Below are positions 32,301 to 47,300 of a stretch of 64,000 nt of DNA, piece by piece. Both the position numbers and the translations under genes were made by a program. Within the stretch, counting starts at the first letter, position 1, and every line of letters starts with the position of its first letter. The notes under the pieces were generated by a model. It saw only the letters and a program-made list of their open reading frames with translations, had not been told where the DNA came from and made no database searches. Location of the stretch: the NCBI GenBank assembly GCA_037783415.1, contig JAZGTN010000028.1, positions 1,011,001 through 1,075,000 of the forward strand, in the 5' to 3' direction. This stretch comes from Leptasterias polaris (Eukaryota; Echinodermata; Asteroidea; Forcipulatida; Asteriidae).

Positions 32301-35300
32301 TCCCGAGCCGGAGACGGAGCCGGAGCCGGAGCCGGATCTTATAATCTGAGTTTGGAAAATAGCCCCATGATATTATCTCTTATAGTGAGTTGTGGTGATT
32401 CTGAACGGAATCAGTGTTGTAACTTATTATTTGATCTACCTTTATTGTCATTTGCCGAATAGTAATTCTACAATGAGAAACAACACCATAAAAATTTAAA
32501 ACTTAGCAGATGAAATATTTCTTTGACATTGTCATCTCTTTATCCTGCTGCCACATTCTATGTCACATTACCTGTGCCCTTTACCAATAATGAATAGTGA
32601 GTCTCGTTTACCTGAAGGTTTCAGGCTATTTTGTTCTTCAAGCCTCGATTTGATTACAATAATGTGAATGGTCGAATAACAAGGTGGCCTCGCCGTTGTA
32701 AATGTAAAGGGTGGTGCATTTTTTCGAATCATAACAAACACAAACCCCTGAAATTGTACCGTGTAGCGCCCTCATACGAACCGTGTGGCTTGCTTATGAA
32801 TGGAATTCCGGATGAGTGTACGAAAATATTTAAAATAAATTGCAGCACGAATCTATTTGCCAAGCAAAATTTAGTAAGACATCAGCAATCATCAAATGTT
32901 TCTGTTATTGTAACCCATTTCTGCTTAGCGAAATGTACCTGTGCTTAGCCAAAAGAAAACAATTATTTAACAGTTTTATGCAAGATTGCATGAGGGATCT
33001 TTCAGATAACAAGTCGAAGGCAAGTTCATCTCCAACATTGGAAAATCACCCCATTTCGAAATTGTCAATGAGCGCGGTTTAGGTGTTCGTCCGGCTTATG
33101 GTTCAAGGATAAAAAACACATCTCTCCTCTAAGACATCGTGTGAAAATGTTTAATTCCCTTCTCTTCACACCGTGTTAATTTCAGTCTCATCTACAGTCT
33201 CAATATCAACAGCTCCTTTGCTCCCATAGTGCCTCTAGACAAAATAAAAGCCGAATTGCACCGTGGATTACGCATCTGCGATTACACCTTTCCAATGCGA
33301 CTCGACAGTTCGTGTGTATATGACTCTGAGATCTATCCACTCCTCTAATCGTAACTTTCATGACCTAAATACTAAAACATCCATTCGTACAACCAAGGTA
33401 AGCTAAATGCAACTTAATTTCCTGTCCGATTTTTAGTTCGGTCTTGCGTTTGTCTTGATTATAAATTATGCAGAAAGAAATTGAGGTTAATGTATACTGG
33501 CATCTTATTGGACTCGCAAGCGCAGGTTACGGATGTTAAGGTACAAATTGATGCTCGACCATAATGACTGTTTGTATAGGACTCGTTTCATGCGATCGAA
33601 ATAAATAAGCAAGACTGTTATGTTTAAAAAGCGCTGTAGTTATCTTGTAAATATAACAGTTTAAAAACTTTAATCACACTGTTTTATAAAGACGAATTTT
33701 TCTCAAGAGTATATTTTTTATTTCTAAAAAAACCCAGATAGAATTGGACTGCAAAGATAATTTATATGAGATCTAAACGAGTTCTCAGTTTTACAGTTTC
33801 TGTACACAAAAATAATTTAGACGTGCTCCTACCAATATTTAGGGTTTTGTTGTATTGTTAGAATGGGGAGTATTGTGTTTCTAAGATCAAGACCATGGGA
33901 TCAGGCTGGCTCAGTGGTTTCTTTCCCTGCCTTACCCTTCTGTGGACCCTGGCTCAAATCCCACCACGGACCTGGAGCCTTGCATGTGGATTGGGTTTTC
34001 AATCCCTCCCTGATTGCGTGGTATTTTTCCCCTTTTAAGGTTTTCCTCCCACATCTAAAACTGACCATTTCTTCTTGTTGCCTTATCGCCATCCTGTTGT
34101 TGGCACTTTCGCTGTTGGATGTGCAATGAAATAATTAAGGTTTCGATGTTTTGAAGAATGGGAAAGTTACATAGATTCCGAAATTGTCATGCTGTTTTTT
34201 AATGTTGACCCCTTGTTGCAAGCGTCTGCTTTTTTGAACGTTTTTCGACTTTTCCGGTTGTAAGCAATAAACCTGTCCATCACAGTTCACTCTTTCAAGT
34301 TCACGTGTCACGTACAATGTAACGTGCTTCAATCCCATTCCTCTTCACGCTCTATTACTGACGTATCTCAGCCATTCTCAGCAACATCCTGCTCTCTGAT
34401 ATATCCTCACGTTTTATCGGTTTTCCCCCGCTCCTACCGGTCCCCATGCTACAATCCAACCCGTCATCACAAGGGTGTTTTCGTCAGGTCGTGCCTTCTG
34501 AACCACGTACAACGCCCGGGCAAAGCGTCGCGATCGACCGGCTTCCGACAGATCGAAACACGGTGGATACGGCTACTAAAGACCGGTCTTTGCTCCGTGC
34601 TCGCATAATTATATTGCTAGCCCGCATGTAATTTTGTAAAATACAGTAACCTGAACCATTTAGAATTGAGTGTTTGTATGGCAGCAAACTCCCAAAATTT
34701 GTATAAAAATTGCCTGTTTTTAACGACGGTCACACCGTATACGGCTACGACTGTTGCCAAAGGTGTTGCTAAGGACGTTCTAACACATGATGACGCGGTG
34801 ATCCATCTGTAGCCGTAGCCGTAGCCATAGCCGTAGCCGTTAATTCGGACACAGCCTTTGACTGGTTTCAAACTGTAGTGTCATCACGCTATTTTAAACA
34901 ACTTTATAGAAACAGTCGGCCCATTATATCTGCCACAGAACTTAATTATGCTAATTTTTACATTTTTCTGACAGCACGATAATATTTTAAAGGGAATGTT
35001 GACGTGTCCTCAGCAGTCGTAAGACTATAGTTTGTCGGTTATATAATTTGAAATAATAATAAAAGAAGTAACAATACTAGGCATTTATTAGGCGCTTTTA
35101 AATGTTTTATCAAAGCGCCTTACCATCACTACCTCCTGTTCATTTGGGCCCTAAGCATTCCTGAAACCATCTCAACCCCTTAGGAGTATGTAGCACCGGC
35201 AGCCACTTTTGCACAATAGTTGCTAATCATTCACATAATACAAATTTCCTTGCTGGTCAACTACTCCTGGGTGACGATAAGCACCTTGTATTTCAGTGTC

Positions 35301-38300
35301 TTGCCCAAGAACACAATGTCACGAACGGGATTCGAACCTACACTCTGATGACTCGGCCATCAGAACTTTATTTTCATGTTCCAGACCAAGCAATTCTTTT
35401 GTTCCACTTGTTATTATTGAAGACAATCGACTGGCGTCAAACACAAAGGATGAAGTATAGACAGAATGTAATTAGTCATCTTGTGTTAATTAAATCCATT
35501 TTACGGTCGATGTTAGTTTGGATACAATTATAATTCATGAAATGCTTAATTACTACATATTTTTTTCTTTTTAGGTTTATTGAATTTTATGATTTACATT
35601 ACTGTTGTTTTGAAGTGTTACCGATGAGTTCGCGCCATTTTAAGTTGGGTCAGAGCTGTGTATTTAGAGAGTTGCGACAACTTGCGATTAGAAGCTATTT
35701 TTGGTCAAAAACCTATGTGCACACACAGGGTGCCAGACTAGACTGTACATTGGGTTGTATTTGGACTGAAAATGGCGTCCAGCAATCACGTGATCATCAA
35801 GAAAAACTGGTCCCTCCGTGTCGCAACTTCCTCAACACACAGCTGTGAAATGGGTGTAGAGTGCCGACCTGATTATGTGGGTTTTTCTGTAAGGGTTTCC
35901 ACACCTAAAACTAGTAAGAATCGTCTTTACTACCCAGGTATCTTCAGGCCTGTATAGAGGGCATTTTCTTTGTTCCATTACCAGAAAGATTTAACAATAG
36001 ATATTTTACAAAATAAAATAAAGTACTGACAGAAGAGATTGAAAAGAATGTTAATTCACGAATACGATTTAGCCATATTGGTTATCTGATATTCGAATTG
36101 TTGTAATCAAACCATAGAGTTATGCCGTCTCCGAGTTGGCGGTTGCAGCAACGGCTATGGCTCGGCTAGTGTAGTAGCTGCGTCATCATGTGTTGAAGTA
36201 TAGTACGTCCTTAGCAACACCCTTAGCAATAGTAGCCGTAGCCGCCCATTCGGTTACGGCTTAGAATCAAACCAAAGCTTTAAGTGTACTATAGTCTGGC
36301 CCCTATTTGGCGAATCGGTATGCATAATAAGTATTTCACACAGGGAACAAGACTTTTGGTGGCGGTATACATCAAACATTAACACTTACCTCTGTAGACA
36401 ATATCTTTCAAAACGTCAACACTAGTAATTTTGCTGAGTCCTCGACTTGTTTCATTACCACTCTGTCAAAAGATAACAATACCTTAAATTTAGCATTTTA
36501 TATTATCATGTAAACCCGTTGATAATCAAAATACACTCATAATTCCATGTACAGCCTCAGGCCTGCTTTGATCATGACGACACAGCCCCCTTAAAAATGT
36601 CATGAAAATTGCAATTAAATTTATGACACATCAGTGTATGGGTAAAATCGAAATTCTGTAAAGCATTTATCCCTGATGCAATTATTCCATCTATTTAAGC
36701 ACACCACCAATTTGCAAAGAACATTAAAATTAATTCTCAGCAATAAACAGACTATCCGCAGCCAAAACCATGGTATAATTTAAATTGTTTGTAAACCGAT
36801 TCCTACCAAATTTGCTTAGCAGATCAAACTTGCTAAGCATCAGCGCATAGGGACCTCACGGTGATATGCGCTATATAAGAATGATTTATTATTTTTATTT
36901 TTTATTTTCTGGCTGCATGAAATTAAGCCTTGGGTGCAACGACCCTGTTTCTCTACCGTATATAGTCACGATCCATGTACACTATATTCACCCTAGTGTA
37001 TCATACAGAAGTCTATATTAATAAATTATTGTTAATTATCACTGATCAGGAGAACGAATAATTGAGGGAAAAAGAACAAGCGACGTTTATTTGATGTACT
37101 AGACTTAGGTGCACATCTTTATTTTCATCTTAATTTTCTTATTGTAGCCCTTGAGGGGCTTTATAGCCTTGATTGAGGCGAGCTTGCATTTATTTTGTAA
37201 GAAAAAAAAATATTGTCCTTTCTGGAATTTACTTTGTGGTTCACATTAAAGTTTAAAACATAAACGTGCATGGTAATACTCTCAAAGTGCTTGGGAATCG
37301 TAGAATTCTTCAGGAGTTTCGTTTTACCGAAACAAAACGATTTAACGGGTGTCTATTACCAGGGGCCATGTTTTATCATCAAGCTCTTTTCCCGGTAAGG
37401 AAATTGATGTGCTTACTGCAGCTGGCCGAGAAGCATGTGTAAGCCGATAGAGAAAGTAAAGCCAACAGTATTTTATAAACGATCAAGGAGATTTGTTACC
37501 GCGTGTGAATAATCACCATGTTTGATTTCTTTGATAACACATCTGCTTACAAAAGTCGCTGATAAGTTTATATTGCTGTCTGCTTATATACGGTTAGCAT
37601 TGGTTATGGAGTAGAAGCTGGGATAAGGGCCACTCCACTGTAAGCAGAAAACGTCTGCTGACATGTCTTATGAAATTTGCTTCTTATGTATCATGGCCAC
37701 GTGATTCAATTATGTTTTTCGTTTTGGAGGCATTTTTGCATCGTACTTGACATTCCTATAATCTGAGAATGATGAGAAAAAAATTATGTTCCCATGTTCT
37801 GTTTTTCCCCTATAATAATTGGCAAATCTCGAGTGTTCCGGCATGTACTACATACACAAGGCTGCCGCTATGGCGCTCTCCCATAATATTGACATTACGG
37901 TGGAGGAAACTATATTAAGACAACAGTTCTCGGTGTAGCCATGATGCTAGAGTCATTGATGAGGAGAAGGTAGTAAATATTCCTCCACGGTTATGTGCAT
38001 TCCATGAGATACCGACGACAGTCGTAGAGCATCATCAACAAGAGTCCAATTAGTGGCTCGTAAATAATCATTATTACCGAACGTTCAAATTGATGTGCAC
38101 CACGGCCAGGAGATGATCGTAGTTTATGACTTCTTGAGACTCTGTTGGATGCGAGACTGCATCAGCAGTCTTGAGGAGGATGAACTCCAGAAGTTAAGAA
38201 GCATGGCCATCAATGTATATCGTCTTATTGAAAGGACTATTTCAGATGACCTTATAATAACGTCTTAGCAATGCGTATATTATTGAAATACCAGACTTAC

Positions 38301-41300
38301 CCATGTATAACATAGGTGAGATAGTTAATAACGTAGTTAGGCTATAATACTGTTGTACGTAGCCGAGCGGTCTATAGTGCTCCAGACAAAAGTTTTAGTG
38401 TGGTCAGAATGTGGGTTCGGTTCCTGATTCATGGAACTTGTGTCCTTGAGCAAGACACTTGACCGTATTTGGTTCGTCCTTCGGATAGGACGTTCAGCCA
38501 TAGATGCCGTGTGTTGTGTAGGATTTTGCCTGATTTTTCTGACATTTTGGCTGCAGATTACGCTGTATCACCCTTTAAACCCCTACCAAATGCTGGATAA
38601 ACGGGTCTCATAGTTCAAACATAACTCTGAACACCTGTCGTAAAAAAATAATGGGCGTTTTGAGACGCCCGCCTGGTGCGACAACGCGCTTTATATACAA
38701 ACTGCCTCTCTGCATAAACTTGTAGCCCAATCTTATACGTTGGTTGATGATGTAACTTGGCTTTATAGCATGGAATAGACCCTGCAAGTCTCGCTCATTC
38801 GACATTTTGTAGGACCACTTGGATTCCACTGCTTTAACGCGTGGATGAAACAAACTAGCGCCCTTTAACGGGTCTCAATGCTCAAATACGCGCGAGACTT
38901 GCACAGTCTATACTAACGTAATTCCTATAGTGTAACCTGGGCCATGTGGCCAATGAAGTAACTAGGTTAAGAATGAAATGTGACACAAAGTGTAACCTTA
39001 ACATTAGAATGCATGGAGTCAATTCAACAGATACATTGCATTCAGGAACCTGGAGTCAATCTGAAATGGTGCACAGATTTACAGCCCACACAGAAATTCA
39101 ATACCGGCACAAAAAGTACCAGTACAAAGTACTCTACTCGCAAGGAGCTGTTTGAGCAATGAATTACTGAATGTACTCTCTTGTGGTAACCTAAAGACGA
39201 CTCATAATCACATTTCGTGCCATTAAAGAAACGCCTCAAAACGGTCTCCCCACTGCAGATCCGAACAATGCAAATAATCATCTTCCGGTCACGTGGTGAC
39301 CAGTAATGGCGCTACACATCAAGAGTCAACAGCAAGGCGGTGTAATTGATACCCAGGTTCCCGCGCGGTTTGATTAGAGTAAATTGATTAAAGTCAATGG
39401 TAATCAAATCACAAGGGCACTTATCGAACATTCCCAGTAAATGAAGTGTTTCTTGGGTTTGTTTTAATGTAGAGGAACCATTAAAAGATTAAAAAGAACG
39501 TCGACGTGTATCTGTTTGGATTATCCTCGAAAAGGGCAGGTTTGATGGACGAGGTGAGGGGGGATTTCGTTCCAGGTTGGTGTGGGGCATTTCTAAGAGC
39601 TGTTTGCTAAACATGTTGCTTAACAACACTGTTTAGCAACAAATATGCAAAGGTGCAGTCGCAAATAATTTGCATGACGTCATATTATGTTATTGTGTAC
39701 ATAATAATAGTAGTTGTGTATTTGGTACACTGCAAAAAAGGGGGCGTTAAAATTGACACTATTGGTGTTGTCACATATAGATACCAATTCTGTTGGCAGA
39801 AGTATTTTGGTATCTACATGTGACAAAACCCATGGTGTCATTTTTTACACCCCAGTTTTTGTAGTGTATTGGTGCAGTCGCAAACAATTTGCATAACATC
39901 ATACTATTTTACTGTGCTTAGCTCACTTTGTGTTTAGCAATTCTTTTAAATTAACCTCAGGTAGGGTTCGAAAAAGCCTCGGGATAATTGTGTTGTCCAA
40001 TCAATCCAGGACCCTTTTATTATTTAGAGTTGCTTAAATACACTGAATTAGCAAAGCATTAGGCCTAAACAATGATTTATAGAATCAGGTAACAATTTTC
40101 TTTTTATTCTTTGTTGTAATTGGTTTCTTGATTTGTTTGAGTTTAATTTTTTTGTTTTTTATTTTTATTTGCTTAGCAGAAAATTGTAGCTCATCAGAAT
40201 GTTATTTCCAGGCTATGATTTCCATAAAGGTTCACCCAGTTTTGAAAATACTATGAACTAGAGCACCTAATTTTGTATAACGGCGTTTTGAATGGTTCGG
40301 GGAGATCAACGATATATTTTGCGGCGTCCATAATTGGAAAAAACAAACCTTTAGTTTAAAATAAGCGTTCAACGTCATGATTCGTGTGCCAGTACTCTCG
40401 CCCTAAACTATTATTTCCTATTTTGTAATATCCTGTAGGCCTATTTTATGCATTGACCTGGGTTTGAGACGGTTGAACTTTCTTATCGGACAATAAACGA
40501 TTTACCTTAGCGGCTTTTTCAAATTCTACTTTCCCTTCTGCGCGTTTCTTCACAAGCAACGGACAAGATCGAATTGCTCCCAGCTAGACACACAGCCGAC
40601 TGACCAAGCAAATTTACAGTTCTCTACCTCTTTTATGTTTACACAGTGAAGCGTGCGTGACCTATTTAATTCACTGCGTATAGCCCCTCCTTGACTGGAT
40701 TTCCCCGTCAAACATGACAAACAAATTCCCCCTTCTCCGTCCACCCCCAAAGAAAATAAAATTGAAGGGGACAACGCAATCTTGAGGGAATACTCCAGCT
40801 TGGCAGAGCACTCTATTTGCACATCATTATTGACTTTCAAGAAGCAACACAATCCCAGTTTATTTCTTACAAATACACAAGAAATCTGGATGTGAAGTGT
40901 GTTGATATTAGTCATCACTTCAACAGATCAAGACGTGACCTTCGGTTTCTCCATCTTCAGTTGTGGAGCAGACAAATCTCCATTGCTTCTCCTTCAAGAC
41001 GCAGTGAAGCGCAAACGATGATGCTACTATTACGGGTATATCGTACAATATCTCGCGTGAATGCATGTGAATTGATTTTCGCTTGTAGCAAACCCTAGTC
41101 TTCATCACACCTAGTGTAGTTTTTGATTGATAACGGCAGTTGTATCTACATCATAGGCGGAGACGAAAGTGCATCTAGCATGATGCAAGGACTAATCAAG
41201 TGAATTAATCTTGTTACATTTTGTGATACCATAATCAATTAGCAAACTGATTATACTCAAGTGCATGTTTTTCTTAGATAAGCATGATCATCAAAGAAAA

Positions 41301-44300
41301 GAAAAGAAAAACAAACCAAAAACTAGCAAGTTTAGCATTCAAAGGGAACTAAAACGTGTACTGTATTTAAAACATTATCGCTCAGGCTATATTGGTAACT
41401 ATATCTAATTTATATATGATTTAATTTAAGAAATTAGTAGATGGGGACTACCTTATATGTATATTAGAGTAGTAAAATTAGTGTAAATATAATGCGTCCA
41501 TTATTTCATCAGAAACAATTAAATTTTGGAATGGGGATTGCGTATGCAGCGGGAACACCTTTGGGCCTAAGAAAAATGTGCCATTTAGTTGTAATATAGG
41601 GAGGTAGGTATAGACTCGGTTAAAAAAAACTTTCCAGAGAATGTCCTCTCGTTCACGAACAGCCTGTTTTATGTTTGAAGTTTTGAAAACTTACTACATG
41701 TATAATGGAAACTGTAATTTCATATCAAACTCGGTATTTGGACAATATTTTCATTACCATAACTCGAATATGTGACAATCCTGAACAATATTATTGCTGA
41801 AACATTTATTAAATATTACTCGTATAGTCAAACTGTTTCAGTACAGTGTCATCTTCCAGGTTGGTGTAGTGGTATCTTGCCTCGCCTTCCACCTATGGGA
41901 CCCCGGTTCGAATCCCACCTGGGGCACTATGTGGATTGGGTTTTCAGTCCCTGCCTGATCGCGTGGGTTTTCCCTGGAATAATTCTCTGGGGTTTTCCTC
42001 CCACATCTAAAACTGAAACTTCCTTCATTGTCTTCTCTTCACTCTATACCATCCTGTTATTGGCGACTTGATCGCTGTTGGATTTGGTTAATAAATAAAT
42101 AAAAATAAATAAATAAAATAAATATTCCCATTTAGTTATTGAAGCATTTTGGGAGAGCATTTTCGAACATTAAGGTAATCTTTGAAACCATTTTTTTAAT
42201 TACCGGGCACCGGGAGCTTCCGTTGTGGATGGATATAGTGGACTGACCAATCTGTCATACCAAGACATCGGCTTAAACATACTATTATGTCCAACCGTAA
42301 TTGAGTGCTATACTTAACACGTATTGATCACACTTAGCTTTTGTGGTAACATTGCACAATTAATTGTATACAGTTCAATTATTGCATTGATTTTATGCAT
42401 TATATTCACACTCCAAAGTGAAGAAGTACGTGAACCCTAGAGAAGCCAACATGTCCTTCAGTGAACTTAATGATTTTGTTTTGTTTATATGATCACTTTT
42501 TAACGTTTTTTTTTACCCTCGCATCGCGTGAGCTCTGATGCAGGTGATGATGATTTATTACATACATTTTATGGATACCATTAAAACTGTTTGCAGTTCG
42601 GGGATTATAGAGTGGCTGGGTGTCTATAATGGAAGTTTTACTGATGCTAATGGCATTCTGATGAACAATACCAAAGCTTCACGCAGGAAAAGTACATTAC
42701 CTTTTGCTTAAAGGTATGGTTGTAACAGTGGTTTATTGGCGAGCTGCGAAGCAGAGTGAGCCTATGTAATGACAATTTCCGTCCGTCTGTCCGTCGGTCG
42801 GTCCGTCCGTCCGTCCTTCTCCGGCCGTCCGCATTCAATAAATGTTAAAGTTTTAGCATCAAGCTTCAACATTTATGTTTTGAGTTGTTTTGTTTTCGGA
42901 ATCTAAAAGCCCTAAGTGAATAATACAATGACAGTCATATATTGTGTTTTCGGAATTTAAAAAGAAATGTTGAAGTTTTTTTTTACAATGTTGTATACTG
43001 TGCCCTCAGGACTTATAACAAACTTTAGACTAAACGTTGGATGTTTTAGAACTAAATTTGAATGGACTTGCTACAACACAACAGACATGCAGAAATTGTT
43101 TCAACAAAAACCAAACTTTATGTCACTGGTTCCAGTTGACATGTTGAATGAGCTAAAACAATGAAAACATTTAATGGTCATAACTCCTTATTGCAATGAT
43201 GTACTGACTTGAAACTTGAATCAAATATTGCTACTTACATGTAGATTTATCTGAAGGTAAAACTCAAAGAGTAAGCCTATATCGCTGGTTCCAGTTGAAT
43301 ATGAGCTAAAACAATGAAAACGTTCATGGTCATAACTCCTTATTGCAATGATGTGGTGACTTGAAACTTGAATCAAATATTGCTACTTAATACATGTAGA
43401 TTCATATGAAAAAGAAAAAACTCGAAGAGTAGGCCTATATCGCTGGTTTCAGTTGAATGAGCTAAAACAATGAAAACCTTAAATGGTCATAACTCCTTAT
43501 TGCAATGATGTACTTACTTGAAACTTGAATCAAATATTGCTACTGACACGAAGATTTAATGCAGTCTAATTCCCCAATATTTGTCACCATGCTGTCATAT
43601 TTGAGGTTCCTTGATATTACTGTTTTTTAATTGTTTCCTCACCTGTCTGGATACAACCCCAATTTCCCATATAGATTTTAAATACAGTTCCTTTAATTTT
43701 TTGTTTCCCCATCCTGAGCCTACCCCAATGAACAAAAACCAAACATAACAACACATGGTCAGTTGTCAAATGCACATTTCATGCACATTGTTTAGTTTCT
43801 TGAGAATTGTGTATATTAATTATAAGCCCATTATTTCACACATAATAAATATACATGTATTCATGCATCTGTACATACCTGCACATGGATGAGTATTGTA
43901 ATTGAAATACTTCCATCTAGTCAGGTCAATGGTTTCTTGTAAATGCTTTTTATTCTCTGAGCCTGATCTACTAATGTAATTTACATTTTGTAGATGCATC
44001 TACTCTGGTAAATGTTTGTCTTTGATGACATACCAGAGCTGTGAATGAGAGAACTCATCTTAGAATTTGTTGTTACTATATGTGTCAGACATTGTTAGAA
44101 CTAGGCCAGTATCTTTTGAATGACCACTGTATACCATGCCAGATATGTTGCAGAGGGTGTCCCCCAATTGTTCCCATACTTTAACACACTTTTCCCCTCT
44201 TGTACAGGAGTGTAGCCCCTCCCCCCTAAAATCCCCAAAGAATACCTGAGATTCCCAGAACACAGTGAAGGCAAAATAGGAGGTGTGGGGTTACACCATG

Positions 44301-47300
44301 CCACGTATCGAGCACCAAATGGACCATTGAGCTATCCCCTTTTCTACCAAGCACGCAATGGTCAAGTGCATACCTGTTAATGTCCCCACCCCTAACATCA
44401 GTTGATCAAATGATTGACTTTTCTATTAGTCTTTGTTTTTCTATCGGGCGATCGGCAGCTCGCCATGTTCTAGTTTAGGTGCATTTTCATCCCAATCCTG
44501 CATTACAAAATAACAATCCTTGAAAGTCCTCGCCACATGCTTGAACTATAGCCAAATGTACCAGTTACAATACTTAATTACTTAAGTTCACTGAATGCTT
44601 GTTTTAATAGCAATGCATATTAAGACTACAGTTTTTGTTGCTTACATTGCAGCCTTAATTGTTGGTGTATAATTTGGTATATTATGTCATCATTTTGTCA
44701 AAGATGTGAACATTCTGATCAAAGGGTTGATGGTGTATACTGACAACTTTTCTTAATAGTTTTGTGTTATGATTTCACTTGTTGCTTGGAGGATTTGATC
44801 CAGTCACTGTTTGACGTCCCTTTAATAGTGTTTTCCGTTTAAGTACTATCCTGGCAGATGTTTTTAATGGATGCCCACATATTTGTTTCTATTTTATTAT
44901 CTGTATAATAATAATAATGGTCGAGTCTTTTAATATAGCGCATATCACCTTGGGCCCCTTTGCACTTGGAAAAAATACAAAAACAAGTTCGTATTTCCGT
45001 CTTCCCGACACAGTCAACGAGTGAGGGGATAGAAATGAGGAATAAAAGAAGCTAAAAAGGCATAAAAAGGGATAAGTTAAGTTAACTGTGATAACATTGA
45101 TTTAACCTGGAACGAACGTTTCTAGCTTGTTGATATTGTTGAACTAAATTCTGTAGATAAGCAGGGGCCTACATAAATACACTGTTAAGTTTTCAAGTTA
45201 ACAAATTGCTAATTGCTAACTGTCTTTTTAGAATGTAGAAGTAGAAAATGCTAGTTCCAAATACGGTGGATTCCACTGATATTTCGACCATTAAATACAA
45301 GGGATGAACGAACTTATTTGACAAGTCTAAAACAAATGGATTGTTACCAATGAATAGCGTCCGTTTAATTACAACGTCATTATTCTTTCTGAACAGACCC
45401 CCATTTTACGCATGCGCATAGCAGCCATCTTTGGTGGGTATTAATGCTTTTCAATGCTGTTAACTAAAAGGTCAAACAAAATTCTCGCAATCATCAGGAT
45501 GATGATCATGACAACATGTGTACTGTAGACCCTGAACTCTTTTACACAAGTAACTTATGTTGGAAATGTTAAAACACTCTGCCATTCGTCCTATGGACAT
45601 TAAAGTAGGGTTGTGAATGTATAGTAAGACCATGTAACCTTTGTTTGGCATGGTACATTCCTGGGCCTTTCGGGAAGGCAAGACACTGCACTGATTATAT
45701 GGGAAATTTTACATGTTGTGTCATGACTTCCACATCAATTCAAGAGTTATCAGAAAGTAACAGATGAACACGTTTTGAGATGTGTCCCTTTTAGTTTTAT
45801 ATCAAAAGTTGATAAAACCCACACAGCGCAATCTCCATAGATTTTTTATTTTAAAATTAACATTTTATGTTTTCTTCCATTGAGCTGATCGAACCTGCAG
45901 GAAGTCCAGATTCTGTGATTGTTTTGTGTGAGGTCACAGGATGGGCGCTGTTTGTGACCAGCTGTTTGTAAACTGCACCAGCGAGATATTTTATAACGCA
46001 GTTTCATTGTATGCATAACAATACCTAACTAGTGACCCTCTTCAATCCTCCAAAACGACTTCAATCTATGGTAATTCATCAGCAATTTGGATTCTGATAA
46101 CTTTAAGGAGCCCAATGCAAATAAGCCTTAATTATTGGCTTTGTTTTTGTAGCTACCCTTTAATAATTATGCAAATTTTATTTCATTTCATAAATTGTCC
46201 AACTTATTTATTTGTATCTATTTTACTTGTATGGCTTTTCTGCCATGTTTCTTGTCCCCCAAAAATGTAAATCAAACCAAATTGAATCATATATGGGCAA
46301 CGTGGACCATTAATCAGTACTAGAGTTCCACAACCTGCGAAGTCAGCCATCTAGGAATTTCGAGGATTTTTAACTAATTTGAGTGAAAGAATATTTAAAA
46401 AGGATTCAGTTTTTCATCTTCCATTAGAGTTAAAGAAAATAATTATTAGAAGTTTGTCATACTCCGTATTGCATGTGATATCGAAGTGACCAGACAAACC
46501 CTAATAATACAAACTTGTAAAGCTTGAAATCAAAAGCAAGAAACTAGTCAGGTTACTGTAATGGGAGATGCAGAAATACAACCTTTACACTCTGGGTACA
46601 AGACATGGTCATTCAATACTAAGGTCAATCGATGTGTTGCCATGGTACCTAAGCATTTCATTTTATAATATTATGGTTCATTTAAGACGCAAATGCAGCA
46701 ATAAAACTGAACCGGTTACTAATATTAATCTTATGGTCATCCCGTGGGATGTCTTTCTCTTGTTGGGTTTAGTTCAGCATTGGTCATTCTTACATTATAT
46801 GCCAAGCAATTCGCAGAACCGTTCATTGAAGTTCTGCCATTTCCATGTCTGGCTGTTTAATACCAAAAAGTATCTGAAACAAATATGTCGCAAAACGTAA
46901 TTCCCTGTTTCAGAAAATGTAGTATAGTATAATTAAAAGGCAAAACGGAAAACTCAAGTTAGTTTTTACGAAATGAGTTTTTGGTCTTTTAGATTTGTAT
47001 TCAGATTTAGGGCCTGCATTTAATATTGTGTGATACATTTTGTTTTTCTTTTAATGTTTATACGTTTTACAATAGTTTTTTTATATGAGCATCATCCTGT
47101 GTCCTGAAATCAGGAGGAAAACAATATTAAGCTTTGACTACAAGACCCCCACCATTAAAAAGTATTGCCCAGCCCGCCCCCATCTCTACTGAAAAGCAAA
47201 GCCCCTGCCCCCCCCCCCCTCCCCAGTTCAAATTACCTCATTGCTACGCCGATGATATCATCCTTTGATTGAAAGTTTTTCTCCCCCCCCCCCCCCCCCC

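Larger units (their letters stand above)
42738..44466. mobile_element. Possible 1.7-kb element bounded by GGCGAGCTGC/GCAGCTCGCC
   Basis: GGCGAGCTGCGAAGCAGAG begins at 42738 and GGGCGATCGGCAGCTCGCC ends near 44466. These could be the termini of one DNA element. Inside are a (GTCC)n run, three direct repeats of about 159 bp and the 44135-44400 repeat. No transposase ORF is present. The pairing of the ends may be chance. Confidence 0.35.

Noticed and set aside
35560..35830. ORF of 103 codons after a TTTTTAG acceptor-like site
   Set aside because: No homology recognised; it contains transposon-like words and lies in a CA10-like intron on the opposite strand.
41855..41930. Functional tRNA gene
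   Set aside because: Good B box, but the same body and tail occur at 33886-34135, which marks a SINE family.
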